Assembly: GCF_024169925.1 (NCBI RefSeq)
Contig: NZ_JALJXF010000001.1
Coordinates: forward strand, 277,501-341,500
DNA from: Methylorubrum extorquens
GTDB taxonomy: Bacteria; Pseudomonadota; Alphaproteobacteria; Rhizobiales; Beijerinckiaceae
Reading direction: 5' to 3'
DNA: 64,000 nt
Made by a program: the position numbers and the translations under genes. Below are positions 53,992 to 62,913 of this stretch, piece by piece. Below the pieces are notes generated by a model, which had not been told where the DNA came from, searched no databases, and was given only the letters and a program-made list of their open reading frames with translations. Positions within the stretch are counted from its first letter, which is position 1. Each line of letters opens with the position of its first letter.

Positions 53992-55044
53992 TCAGGAGAT
54001 GAAGTTGATCAGGCTGAGGCTGCGCAACTGCGCGGTCAGCCCGTAGGACATCTGCATCTGGGTCGTGATGGCATCGACCCGGCTCTTGGCTTCGGCGGGA
54101 TCGACGCTCTCCAGATCCCGAATCTGTCCGGTTAGCAGCGCGGTCTGCTTGGCCATGCGTGTGTTCGCCTCCGTGATCTGGCTCTGGACGCGGCCGAGAT
54201 CGGCCTGCACCGTCGTGAGGCTCCCGCTGACTTGGCCCAGAAGCTCCATGACCTTGCTCGTCGCCACGTTCTGCGCCTCCTGCGAGAGGCCGGACAGGCC
54301 GAGCCCCGAGGCGATGACGTAGGCCATGCCGAGTTTGCGGAAGGGCTCGGCGTTGGCGGTGACCGAAGTGGTGACGGTCTCGGTGAGCGAGATCTGGCTG
54401 TCGAGGGTTCGGCTCGACGCGCCCGACCATGTCCGGCCCCAGTTCACCTCGGTGAACAGGCCGGTGAGCGGTCCGTCGAGGAAGACCTTGAGCTGGTTCG
54501 GCGTGATCTCGGAGGCCGCCGCAGAGCCCGGTGCGACGTTGAAGAAATTCGTGAAGAGGTCATCGACGGCCGTCTTGGCGGCGGAGATCGGGCTGCCCTC
54601 GTAGGGTGTCAGCGGTGCCGTTCCGCTGTTCGTGCCGCCGAACACGAACTGACCGTTCGCGCTGGTGTTGAGTGCCCCCGCCAGCGCCGCGAGGCGGCCG
54701 GGGGCGGAGGTCACGAGCGTCTTCGCACGCTGGTTGGCGGGGAGCGCGGTGAGCTCGTTGAGTGCCGCGTCGGCGACCGAGCGAATCTCGTTGAGAGCGC
54801 CCTGCGTCGCCGCGAGCCGGGACGTGGCCGCGGTGTTGCTCTGCGTCAGCGAGGCCAGCACGGCGCTTTGCCGCCGCAGGCTGAAGGCCCCGGCGACACC
54901 GCCGCCGAGCGTCGCGCCGACATCGGCGAAGCGGCCGGTGGCTATCTCCTTGGTCGCGGTCGCGAGTTCGCTTTGGAGCCGTGAGGCGCCGGTGCGCGGC
55001 GCGTTCCAGAGGTTGAGGCTCGAGATGAAGCCGGTCGTCATCAT
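53992..55044 (-). CDS. flgL: Hook-filament junction protein FlgL
   Basis: A 350-residue protein of the flagellin/FlgL family with conserved coiled N- and C-termini (SRLQSELATATKEIATGRFADVG near 21) and a variable middle. It forms the junction between FlgK and the filament. It starts eight bases after flgK. Confidence 0.88.
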   Translation of the reverse strand: MMTTGFISSLNLWNAPRTGASRLQSELATATKEIATGRFADVGATLGGGVAGAFSLRRQSAVLASLTQSNTAATSRLAATQGALNEIRSVADAALNELTALPANQRAKTLVTSAPGRLAALAGALNTSANGQFVFGGTNSGTAPLTPYEGSPISAAKTAVDDLFTNFFNVAPGSAAASEITPNQLKVFLDGPLTGLFTEVNWGRTWSGASSRTLDSQISLTETVTTSVTANAEPFRKLGMAYVIASGLGLSGLSQEAQNVATSKVMELLGQVSGSLTTVQADLGRVQSQITEANTRMAKQTALLTGQIRDLESVDPAEAKSRVDAITTQMQMSYGLTAQLRSLSLINFIS

Positions 55045-55051
55045 GGCCGTA

Positions 55052-56515
55052 TCACCGCACCGCGTCGAAGAGGGTCTTAAGGAGGTCGTTGACGACCGAG
55101 AGGAGCTTGGCCGACGCGCTGTAGGAGCGCTCCAACTGCAGGGCGAGAGCGGTCTCGTCGTCGCCGTTCACGCCCGCGACGTTCGAGAGCGCCTCATTGG
55201 CGCGTGTCAGAAGGGTCCTCTGGTAGGAGGCGTCGGTCGAGGCCTCCTTGCGCTGCGCTTCGAGCCACCCCGCGGAGGCCGCGGCGAGGTCGGGCAGGCC
55301 GGCGGAGGTGTCGAGGCCCAGCGACGGATCGACGGGCCGGGCCGCCGACAGCCCGGTGAGAAGGCCGCGAAGGCGGCCCGCATAGGCTGCGTCTTCGCCC
55401 GCCGCAGGGTCGATGTAGTCGCTGCCGTTCATGCCGCCGCTGCGCAGCAGGGCGACCGAGCCGCCCCGGGCCGGATCGACCGCCGCGTTGACCGAAATCG
55501 AGGCCGCGAGGCCGCTGCGTCCGGCGCCCGTGGGTAGCAGCGCGCGGCCGCCCGCGGTGAACAGGCCGGCCCGCGGACCCTCATCGATCAACGAGAAGTC
55601 GGTCTCGGCGAAGGCGTCGATCAGGCCGCCGGCCAGGGCGTCGAGCTGCGCCTCGTAACGGACCGCCGCACCGTCGCGCAGGGCTGCGAGCCCGGCGATC
55701 CGCCCGGAGCCGAGCGGCATCGGCGAGGCGGCCCCGGTCACCGGCACGCCGTCGATCGTCACGCCGCCGCCGACGGTGCCCGCGGCAAAGACGGTGGTGG
55801 CCGAGAATGCGACCGAGCGGGGCCCGCGCTCGAACAGGGTCACGCCGCCATCGGTGTAGAGCGCCATGTCGCCGCCCTCGCGGGCAACCGCCGTCACGCC
55901 GATCTCCTGGGACAGCGCGGTCAGGATGCGGTCGCGGTCGTCCAGCGCGTCGGTGGAGTCGCCGCCCAGGGCCGTGGCCTTGGTGACGGCGCGGTTGGCG
56001 GCATCGAACCGGACGAGAAGGTCGTTGATGCGGCTGACCGAAGCGTTGATGCCGGCATCGGCCTCCGCCCGCACGGCGTGGACCGCGTCCGCCGCCTGGT
56101 TCAGGCTTCCCGCCAGGGCCTTGGCCGACTCGACCGCGTCACGGGCGAGCTGCGCGTTGTCGGGCTGGTTGGCGGCGGCCTGGAGCGCCGCCTGGAGCGC
56201 CGTGAGGCGCGCGGCCGGCGCGGTCGGGTCCTCGGTGTCGCCGACGGTCTGCGCGAGCTTCGTCAGCCCGGTGAGAAGGGCGTCGCTGCGGGCGGCGTCG
56301 GACGAGGCGTTGAGCGTCCGGGCATAGAGCGCCGGGTCGCCCGCGCGGGTGATCGTCACCGTGGCGCCGCCCGCGCTGCCGGCGACCAGCGTCGCGATCT
56401 TGCGCGAATAGCCGGGATCGTTCGCTCCCGCGACGTTGCGCGCGGAGACGGCGATCTGGTTCGAGTTCGCGAGCAGCGAGGCGCGCGCGGTGTTGAGCGC
56501 GAGGGTGAGACCCAT
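55052..56515 (-). CDS. flgK: Hook-associated protein FlgK
   Basis: A 487-residue protein with the FlgK N-terminal motif (ARNVAGANDPGYSRK near 27) and helical termini. It caps the hook at the hook-filament junction. The RBS and start at 56515 are consistent with the family. Confidence 0.9.
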   Translation of the reverse strand: MGLTLALNTARASLLANSNQIAVSARNVAGANDPGYSRKIATLVAGSAGGATVTITRAGDPALYARTLNASSDAARSDALLTGLTKLAQTVGDTEDPTAPAARLTALQAALQAAANQPDNAQLARDAVESAKALAGSLNQAADAVHAVRAEADAGINASVSRINDLLVRFDAANRAVTKATALGGDSTDALDDRDRILTALSQEIGVTAVAREGGDMALYTDGGVTLFERGPRSVAFSATTVFAAGTVGGGVTIDGVPVTGAASPMPLGSGRIAGLAALRDGAAVRYEAQLDALAGGLIDAFAETDFSLIDEGPRAGLFTAGGRALLPTGAGRSGLAASISVNAAVDPARGGSVALLRSGGMNGSDYIDPAAGEDAAYAGRLRGLLTGLSAARPVDPSLGLDTSAGLPDLAAASAGWLEAQRKEASTDASYQRTLLTRANEALSNVAGVNGDDETALALQLERSYSASAKLLSVVNDLLKTLFDAVR

Positions 56516-56593
56516 CGGTCGGTTCCTGGGACGCGATACGAGACGGGGGCGCCGGTGTCGGGCCGGCGCCCCCGGATGCGACGATGGTCCGCG

Positions 56594-57805
56594 TCAGCGC
56601 TTCAGGTTCATCAGAGTTTCGAGCAGTTCGTTGCCGGTCATGAACACCTTGGAATTGGCGGTGTAGACCGTCTGCGACTCGATCATCGTGGTCAGCTCGG
56701 TGCTGACATCGACGTTGGACTGTTCGAGCGCGCCGGCCTTCAGGATGCCGCGCCCGCCCTGGCCGGCGAAGCCGACCTGGATGTCGCCGGATTCGGCGCT
56801 CGTCGTGAAGACGTTGCCCGCCCGCGGCGCGAGGTTGTCGGGGCTCGCCACGTCCGCCAGCGGCACCTTGAACGCGGCCTTGCGGGTGCCGTCGGAATAG
56901 ACCGCGTAGACGGTGCCGTCCTCGCCGAAGGCCGTTCCGCTGACCGAGGTGGGCGACGAGCCGTTGGCGGTGCCGGAGAGGTTGTGGTCGCCGGAGAGCT
57001 GCGTGAGGCCGCCCAGATCCACCGTGATGCGGCGGCCGTTGGGCACGTCCACGAACGCCGATCCGCCGCCGTTGACCTTGCCGTTGCCGTCGAAGGTCAC
57101 GTTGCTCGTGCCGACGGGTGTGGCCGGTGTCGCCGGGTCGAAGAAGGAGACCGTCCACGCGTTGGCAGCGGTCTTGGTCATCTGAACGTCGAGCGTCACC
57201 GGCCGACCGACATTGTCGTAGACCTTGAGCGAGTTCTTCTTCGAGTAGCCGAGGGCGCCCGTCGCCGTCGAATCGTAGACCGGCGTCTCGAAGGAGAGGT
57301 TGCCGCTGACAGTGGCGGCGGTGGAGGGACGCGCCTCCTGTCCCATCACGCTGACATTGACCGGCTTGAGGTCGGCCACGCCGTTGAGGACGGGGTTCGG
57401 GGTGCCGTTGGCAAGGCTGTAGCCCATCAGGGTGAAGCCGCCGGCATTGACGAGGTTGCCGGTCTTGCCGTCGACCACGAAGTTGCCGGCCCGCGTCATG
57501 AAGGGCGCGCCGGCGGCGTCGCTCACCACGAAGAAGCCGTTGCCCTGGATCGCGAGATCCTTGTCGGAATTGGTCGAGGCGATTGGGCCGCCCTCGCTCA
57601 CCGAACGGCGCAACGTGGTCTCGACCGCGCCCGAGTTGTAGTTGCCGACGTCACCGGAATCGAGCAGCAGCGACGAGAACTCGGCCGAAGTGCGCTTGTA
57701 GCCGGTGGTGCTGGCGTTCTGAATGTTCTCGGCCACCGTCGAGATACGGTTGGATTGAGCGTTCATTCCGGAAACGCCGGTGCGGAGCACGCCGATGAGA
57801 CTCAT
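56594..57805 (-). CDS. flgE: Flagellar hook protein FlgE
   Basis: A 403-residue protein with the rod/hook N-terminal signature (GMNAQSNRISTVAENIQNAS near 13) and the C-terminal conserved segment (LETLMNLKR), forming the hook. The start at 57805 overlaps the stop of the preceding small ORF (ATGA) and follows GAGGTG. Confidence 0.93.
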   Translation of the reverse strand: MSLIGVLRTGVSGMNAQSNRISTVAENIQNASTTGYKRTSAEFSSLLLDSGDVGNYNSGAVETTLRRSVSEGGPIASTNSDKDLAIQGNGFFVVSDAAGAPFMTRAGNFVVDGKTGNLVNAGGFTLMGYSLANGTPNPVLNGVADLKPVNVSVMGQEARPSTAATVSGNLSFETPVYDSTATGALGYSKKNSLKVYDNVGRPVTLDVQMTKTAANAWTVSFFDPATPATPVGTSNVTFDGNGKVNGGGSAFVDVPNGRRITVDLGGLTQLSGDHNLSGTANGSSPTSVSGTAFGEDGTVYAVYSDGTRKAAFKVPLADVASPDNLAPRAGNVFTTSAESGDIQVGFAGQGGRGILKAGALEQSNVDVSTELTTMIESQTVYTANSKVFMTGNELLETLMNLKR

Positions 57806-58011
57806 GCGGACACCTCGTTGACTTTCGAATTCTTGCGCACTGGACACGGTGTCGCTTGCGCGGGGCTGAAGGCGTGGTCGATCACAGACGGCGATGCGTT
57901 CGGCGCTTCGTCGGCTGCCCCCGCGAAGGCGGGGCGGCACAGGCAGGTTTTCGCAGCCTGCATAGACTTGGCTGCGTCCGCCGGGTCATCGAAAGGCAAA
58001 GTCATCCTCAT
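57802..58011 (-). CDS. Small hypothetical protein between fliI and flgE, 69 aa
   Basis: The start codon overlaps the fliI stop (ATGA, 58008-58011) and the stop overlaps the flgE start (ATGA, 57802-57805), implying coupled translation on both sides. The sequence (MRMTLPFDDPADAAKSMQAA...) has two Cys residues and no recognised family. It might instead be a leader that couples fliI and flgE translation. Confidence 0.5.
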   Translation of the reverse strand: MRMTLPFDDPADAAKSMQAAKTCLCRPAFAGAADEAPNASPSVIDHAFSPAQATPCPVRKNSKVNEVSA

Positions 58012-59336
58012 CCCCGCAGGGATTGGGCGAGTTCGAGGAAGGCGTCGCGGCTCGGCGGCTGGCCCGGCTCCTGGCGCAACGCCTCGTAGATCCGCGGCAC
58101 GAGGCTGACGGCCTGGTCGAGGTCGGGATCGCTGCCGGCGCGGTAGCCGCCCATCAGGCGCAGATCCCGCGTCTCCTCGAAGCGGGCCATCATGCTCTTC
58201 AGCTTGCGCACCAGCTCGCGCTGGTCCCCGGTCCAGACCTCGCCCGCGAGGCGCGAGATCGAGCCGAGCAGCTCGATCGCCGGGTAGCGGCCCTGCTCGG
58301 CGATGGCGCGGTCGAGCACCACGTGGCCGTCGAGGGTGCCGCGGATCGAATCGGCGACCGGGTCGTTGTGGTCGTCGCCATCGACCAGCACCGAGAAGAT
58401 CCCGGTGATCGTGCCCGTGCCCTCCGCGCCGGGGCCGGCGCGCTCCAAGAGCCGCGGCAGGTCCGAGAAGACGCTCGGCGGGTAGCCGCGCGCCACCGCC
58501 GGCTCGCCCGCGGCGAGCGCCACGTCGCGGGCGGCGTGGGCGTAGCGGGTCACGGAATCGACGATCAGCAGCACCGACTCCCCGCGGTCGCGGAAGGATT
58601 CGGCCACCGCCAGCGCCACCTTTGGCGCTTGGCGACGCATCATCGGGCTCTCGTCGCCGGTCGAGACCACGATCACGGCACGGTCGCGGGCGGCGGCGAT
58701 CGGCCCTTCGAGGAACTCGCGCACTTCGCGCCCGCGCTCGCCGACCAGCGCGACCACGACGCTGTCGAAGCCCTGAGCGCCGGCCAGCATCGCCAGCAGG
58801 GTCGATTTGCCGACGCCGGAGCCGGCGAAGATGCCGATGCGCTGGCCGGCGCAGAGCGGCGTGAACAGGTCGATCGCCCGCACCCCCGTGGGAAGCGGCG
58901 TCTTCACCCGCGCGCGGGTCATCGCGGCGGGCGGGTCGGCATCGAGCGGAACGCTGGCGGGCCCCTCGGCCAGGGGGCCGAGCCCATCGACGGGGCGGCC
59001 GAGCGCGTCGATCACCCGACCCTTCCAGCGCGGGTCCGGGCGCAGCTGCGCCGGGCCGATGCGGTGGGCGAGGCTGCCGATGCCGGCCTCGATCCGGCTC
59101 TCGAACGGCTTCACGGTGGCACCGGCCGCATCGATGCGGACCACCTCGCCGACCTGCATGCGGCCGTCGGCGGAGAAACCCATGCGGTCGCCGAGCCGCA
59201 CGAAGGCGGAGACGCCCGCGACCCGCGCCGCGCTGGCGGTCACCTCGCGCACGGGACCGGCGACCCGCACCAGCGGCAGGTCGCGGCGCCCGGCCTCCAT
59301 CGCCCGTTCCAGGCGCTCGATCGCGTTGAGGGTCAT
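58008..59336 (-). CDS. fliI: Flagellar export ATPase FliI
   Basis: A 442-residue F1-beta-like ATPase. Walker A is GIFAGSGVGKST near 164, and the Walker B strand is VLLIVDSVTRYAHAARDVAL near 251. It powers substrate unfolding and delivery in type III flagellar export. It lies four bases after flgF. Confidence 0.93.
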   Translation of the reverse strand: MTLNAIERLERAMEAGRRDLPLVRVAGPVREVTASAARVAGVSAFVRLGDRMGFSADGRMQVGEVVRIDAAGATVKPFESRIEAGIGSLAHRIGPAQLRPDPRWKGRVIDALGRPVDGLGPLAEGPASVPLDADPPAAMTRARVKTPLPTGVRAIDLFTPLCAGQRIGIFAGSGVGKSTLLAMLAGAQGFDSVVVALVGERGREVREFLEGPIAAARDRAVIVVSTGDESPMMRRQAPKVALAVAESFRDRGESVLLIVDSVTRYAHAARDVALAAGEPAVARGYPPSVFSDLPRLLERAGPGAEGTGTITGIFSVLVDGDDHNDPVADSIRGTLDGHVVLDRAIAEQGRYPAIELLGSISRLAGEVWTGDQRELVRKLKSMMARFEETRDLRLMGGYRAGSDPDLDQAVSLVPRIYEALRQEPGQPPSRDAFLELAQSLRG

Positions 59337-59340
59337 CGCA

Positions 59341-60069
59341 TCAGCCCTGCGGTCCCAGCGTCTTGACGGCGCCGGTGAGGGTCGTGTCGGCCTCCGAGGT
59401 CATCGTTGCCGCGCTCTCGAAGGCGCGCTGGATCGCGATGAGCTTGGTCATCTCCAGGATCGGGTTGACGTTGGCACCCTCGACGTAGCCCTGCACCAAG
59501 CCGATGCGGGTGAAGTCCTGGACCGGCCGGGCGGGCAGGCTCGCGGCGACGGCATTCTCGCCCGAGCGCGTCAGCGTCGCCTTCGGGTCGATGCTGAACA
59601 GGCCGAGCGCGCCGACTTGGTTCACGCCTTGGTGGATGCTGCCGTCGCGGCCGATCTTCGGCGGCCCGGCCTGGGGATCGAGCAGCAGGGGGCCGCCGCC
59701 GGGATCGACCACCGGCAGGCCGCCCACCGTGCGCAGCTGCCCGTTGGCGTCCATCGTCAGGCGCCCGTCGCGGGTGTAGAGCGTGTCGCCCTTCGGGCCC
59801 TTCACGCCGAGCCACGCATCGCCCTGCACGGCGACATCCAGGGTGGAATCCGTCTTCGTCGTCGGGCCGGCAGCCCGCGAGATGGTGTTCTTGCCGGGCC
59901 CCACGAAGGCGACCTCGCCGCGGTTCGAGCGGGCGAGCAGTTCCGAGAAGCTGACTTCCTCCGCCCGGAAGCCCACCGTCGCCATGTTGGCGACGTTGTT
60001 GGCGGTCGTGGTCAGGCGCTTTTCGAGGGCGATCTGGCTCGACAGGGCGACGTAGAGGCTGCTCTGCAT
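59341..60069 (-). CDS. flgF: Flagellar proximal rod protein FlgF
   Basis: A 242-residue rod protein. It carries the rod signature near its N-terminus (LTTTANNVANMATVGFRAEE, about residue 19) and the C-terminal conserved helix (ILEMTKLIAIQRAFESAATM). FlgF rather than FlgG is favoured by length and position. Confidence 0.88.
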   Translation of the reverse strand: MQSSLYVALSSQIALEKRLTTTANNVANMATVGFRAEEVSFSELLARSNRGEVAFVGPGKNTISRAAGPTTKTDSTLDVAVQGDAWLGVKGPKGDTLYTRDGRLTMDANGQLRTVGGLPVVDPGGGPLLLDPQAGPPKIGRDGSIHQGVNQVGALGLFSIDPKATLTRSGENAVAASLPARPVQDFTRIGLVQGYVEGANVNPILEMTKLIAIQRAFESAATMTSEADTTLTGAVKTLGPQG

Positions 60070-60074
60070 GGCCC

Positions 60075-61328
60075 TTAAGCTCCGGTCCGCGCCGTCTGCA
60101 CGCTCTGGAGCGTGTCGGCGTCGAGGCTGCCCGTGCCGGTGAACAGAGCAAGGATGGGTGCGCTGGCGGTGTTGTTCTGTGCGTCCCAGATCGCCGCGAA
60201 GCGCCGCACGAAGGCGTCGAGCTTGGCAGGGTCCCGGAAGCTCGCGATGTCGATCTTGCCGGCGATGAGTTGGGCCCGCTTGGCCAGGGCCTCGCTCGTG
60301 GCCGCGCCGCTCGTCGCCGGCAGGCCGATCACGGTGTTGGCCACTTGGCTCAGCGCCGCGTCGCCGAGGATGTCGTAGGCGGTCGTGAGCGTCGATGCCT
60401 TGCGGGCGAAGTAGAGCGCGAGGCGCACGCCCGTATCGGCGTCGCCCGCATCACCCTCCAGCGACTGCCGCAGGTAGGCCTGAGTGACGGTCTGAGCCAT
60501 CGTGTCGGGCCCCAGATCCGTGCCGAAGCCGACATCGACGGCGGTCCGATCGGCGGAGAGCGGGGCATTCCGGATCGTCAGGGTGCGGTTCGGCCCGCCC
60601 GCGTTCACCAGCGTGTCGGCGTCCCGGCCCGTGCCGCCGTAAGCGCCGTCGGCGCCGAGATCGGTCAGTGCGGTGGTCTCGAAGAACAGGCTCCCGTCGG
60701 CGGCAAGCCCCGCCTGCACCTTGCCCTTGAGGGCGGACGCCTCGATCTGCGCCGCCACCGCTGCGGCGATCTCCGACGGCGTCACCTTCGCGGGATTGTC
60801 CACCCGACCGGCCAGGGTTTGCGCGTTGAGCCGGATCGTGACCGATTGCGTCGTCGTGGCGTCGAGCCGGGACTCCACGAGGAAGCTCGCCTCGGCCCGG
60901 CCGCTGAAATCGTAGGTATCGGCCAGGAGCTTCGGCGCGCTGAGCGAGGCGGCGCGGGCGGGCTCACCGAAGCGCGCGGGGTCGGCACCCGTGGCGGTGA
61001 CGCCCTGGCCGAAGCTGAACGCTTTGGCAAAGGCGGTGTAGCGGTCGTCCGCCAAACGGTTGGCGAAGCTCGCCGCGCTGGCAGCGCCTTCCTCCAGCAC
61101 CTTGCGCATGAACGCCTTGGCGTAGGTCATCTCCTCCAGGCCGTAGGCCTTCATGGCGTAGGCGTAGAGACGCTGGTCGCCGAGCAGGTCGTCGACCGAT
61201 TTCACCCCGCCGATATGCGCCTCGTAATAGGCGGTCTCCCGGGCAACCGTCGGCTCGGCCGCCTTCCGGGAAAGGGAGGCGGGGAGATCCTTGGCGATCA
61301 GCCGGTAGCTGGTGAGGGTGTCGGTCAC
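60075..61328 (-). CDS. DUF1217 flagellar-associated protein
   Basis: A 417-residue protein of the DUF1217 family, found in alphaproteobacterial flagellar clusters. The repeated helical units near the N-terminus (LLGDQRLYAYAMKAYGLE) and near residue 285 are typical. Function unknown, possibly a secreted basal-body or hook component. It lies five bases before flgF. Confidence 0.82.
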   Translation of the reverse strand: MTDTLTSYRLIAKDLPASLSRKAAEPTVARETAYYEAHIGGVKSVDDLLGDQRLYAYAMKAYGLEEMTYAKAFMRKVLEEGAASAASFANRLADDRYTAFAKAFSFGQGVTATGADPARFGEPARAASLSAPKLLADTYDFSGRAEASFLVESRLDATTTQSVTIRLNAQTLAGRVDNPAKVTPSEIAAAVAAQIEASALKGKVQAGLAADGSLFFETTALTDLGADGAYGGTGRDADTLVNAGGPNRTLTIRNAPLSADRTAVDVGFGTDLGPDTMAQTVTQAYLRQSLEGDAGDADTGVRLALYFARKASTLTTAYDILGDAALSQVANTVIGLPATSGAATSEALAKRAQLIAGKIDIASFRDPAKLDAFVRRFAAIWDAQNNTASAPILALFTGTGSLDADTLQSVQTARTGA

Positions 61329-61406
61329 GGGCGGGCGCCTGAGCGGGAGCGCGGGAGGGGGGCGACCAACGGCTCGGCGGTGCGAGCAGGATCCGATGCG
61401 TCTTTT

Positions 61407-61453
61407 GCATCGTCTTTTTCCGAAAGCCGGTCGCCACCTTTCGGGCCGATGCT
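61407..61453. repeat. Dispersed palindrome copy
   Basis: The reverse complement begins AGCATCGGCCCGAAAGGTGG and ends GGAAAAAGACGATGC, very close to the copy at 18745. It lies between the DUF1217 gene and the upstream hypothetical gene. Confidence 0.82.
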
Positions 61454-61500
61454 TAGGGCGGCTCCCTTGTCCCAGGCTTGCCCGCCTTCGGCCGGTCGCG

Positions 61501-62061
61501 TCACGGCGCCACCGGGCCGATGATCGTCTCGGTCGTGATCACGACCCAGCCCGCGCCGGTCCGGCGGATCGACAGGACGCGGCCCGCGCCGGGTAGCACG
61601 CTGCCGAGCGCGGCTTTGCGCTGTCCCTCCCGGTTCTCGAGGGTCGCGATGCCGTCGGCGACCCCGCGCAGGGCGTAGGCGCCCGCGGGCGGCAGGGCCG
61701 GCAACTCCGCCGGGCCCTGAAGGCCGGCGGCTGCCGCGACGGGCCGGTCGGGCAGAGAGCCGGTGGTGACGGGATCGAAATCGGGGTCGGCCAGGCGCCC
61801 CTGCGCTACGGTCTTCTTCCAAGTGAAGGGCGCTGTGCCGGCGGGAAGAACCGCCTGCACCGCATACTCGTGCGTTCCCGTCGCGATGGCGTAACCGGCG
61901 AACCCGCTGGCGGTGAGGGCGAGCAGGACGAGGCTTGCCAGCACGGTGCGTTCGCCGGCTGCCTCACGAGCACGGCGGGCCGCGATGCTTCCCGCCACCG
62001 GCCGCGCCGGCAGGCGTGCGACGGTGCCGAGGGAGGATCGCCGTGCGGAATCGGACGTCAT
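61501..62061 (-). CDS. Hypothetical membrane-anchored protein at flagellar block edge
   Basis: A 186-residue protein with a basic cytoplasmic N-terminus, one membrane segment (about 38-62) and a soluble C-terminal domain ending in VLSIRRTGAGWVVITTETIIG. No family is recognised. The dispersed palindrome lies downstream of it and separates it from the DUF1217 gene. It diverges from the PilZ gene. Confidence 0.6.
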   Translation of the reverse strand: MTSDSARRSSLGTVARLPARPVAGSIAARRAREAAGERTVLASLVLLALTASGFAGYAIATGTHEYAVQAVLPAGTAPFTWKKTVAQGRLADPDFDPVTTGSLPDRPVAAAAGLQGPAELPALPPAGAYALRGVADGIATLENREGQRKAALGSVLPGAGRVLSIRRTGAGWVVITTETIIGPVAP

Positions 62062-62264
62062 GGAGGTCTCGGCAGGTGATCCCGGGGCGCCGCGCGAAAC
62101 GTCTTCGCGGTGCGTGCCCCGGGGGCGACAGCGTCATCGTTCACGATCCGTCTACAAATATGCTTGACGTCCGGTTAACGATGCCCCGCAAAGGGGCGTC
62201 CCGTCTCATCGACAGTGCCGCGGGTGCTCGTTAAGCCGAAGGGAGAGGGCGCCGGGGAGCGAGC

Positions 62265-62564
62265 ATGGCCGATCCGCGGGAAAGTGTTTCGCCGGAAGCC
62301 GCAGCGCCCGTCGAACGGGCGGGCAAGCGTCACCGCGTCGTCCAGCAGGGCCGCATCGTCCTAGGCCCCGAACGGCTGATCGCCTGCACCGTGCGCGACC
62401 TCTCGCTTCGGGGCGCCAAGATCCGCGTCGCCCCCGAGCATGTCCTGCCGGAGACGTTTTCCCTCGTGATCGCCGCGCATGACCTGCGCACGATGAATGC
62501 CCGGCTATGCTGGCGCCGCGGAGATTTCGTGGGCGTCGCCTTCGAGGGTGAGCCGGTCGTTTAG
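62265..62564 (+). CDS. PilZ domain protein
   Basis: A 99-residue protein consisting of a PilZ domain: the N-terminal KRHRVVQQGRI resembles the RxxxR site, and the DLSLRGAKIRV segment corresponds to the D/NxSxxG motif, both used to bind cyclic di-GMP. It may link c-di-GMP to motility given its place beside the flagellar and flagellin genes. Confidence 0.85.
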   Translation: MADPRESVSPEAAAPVERAGKRHRVVQQGRIVLGPERLIACTVRDLSLRGAKIRVAPEHVLPETFSLVIAAHDLRTMNARLCWRRGDFVGVAFEGEPVV

Positions 62565-62913
62565 CCTCTTCTCCACAGGCACGAGGCCGACCTGTGGAGG
62601 GCATGGGGCGGGACGATGCGGGGGCAGGGTCGCTTAATCGCTTCGTAACGGGCTACCGCCATTGTCGGCCCATCGCGAGGCGCCTTCCGCAACCATGCGG
62701 AGCCGCCTTCGAGAAGAGGCCAGCGGGTGAACCCTCCGACGGGTTCATGGACATGATGTCGGTCCGTTGATCCGGTGTGAGTCCGGAGGTGTGATGCGCG
62801 GCGAAACGAGCCTTCAGGGGCTCGCCGCGGCCCTCTCGATAGGGTCGTGCGGCCGCACCGGTGCGAGTCCGGTCCTGAGAACCGTCCCCCCTCTTTTGCC
62901 GGAAGTCTGATCC
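62565..62913 (+). promoter_or_regulatory. Flagellin upstream and leader region
   Basis: No gene is present. The sequence CCGGTGTGAGTCCGG (62772-62786) recurs with one mismatch as CCGGTGCGAGTCCGG (62858-62872), each with self-complementary CCGG ends. The second copy lies about 40 bases before the GTG start. Such leader elements would suit the FlbT target, but that is inference. A CGGAAG ribosome site lies near 62900. Confidence 0.55.
62571..62599 (+). terminator. Hairpin after PilZ gene
   Basis: The arms CTCCACAGG (62571-62579) and CCTGTGGAG (62591-62599) pair perfectly with an 11-base loop, seven bases after the PilZ stop. No T-tract follows, so it is a likely but imperfect terminator. Confidence 0.55.
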
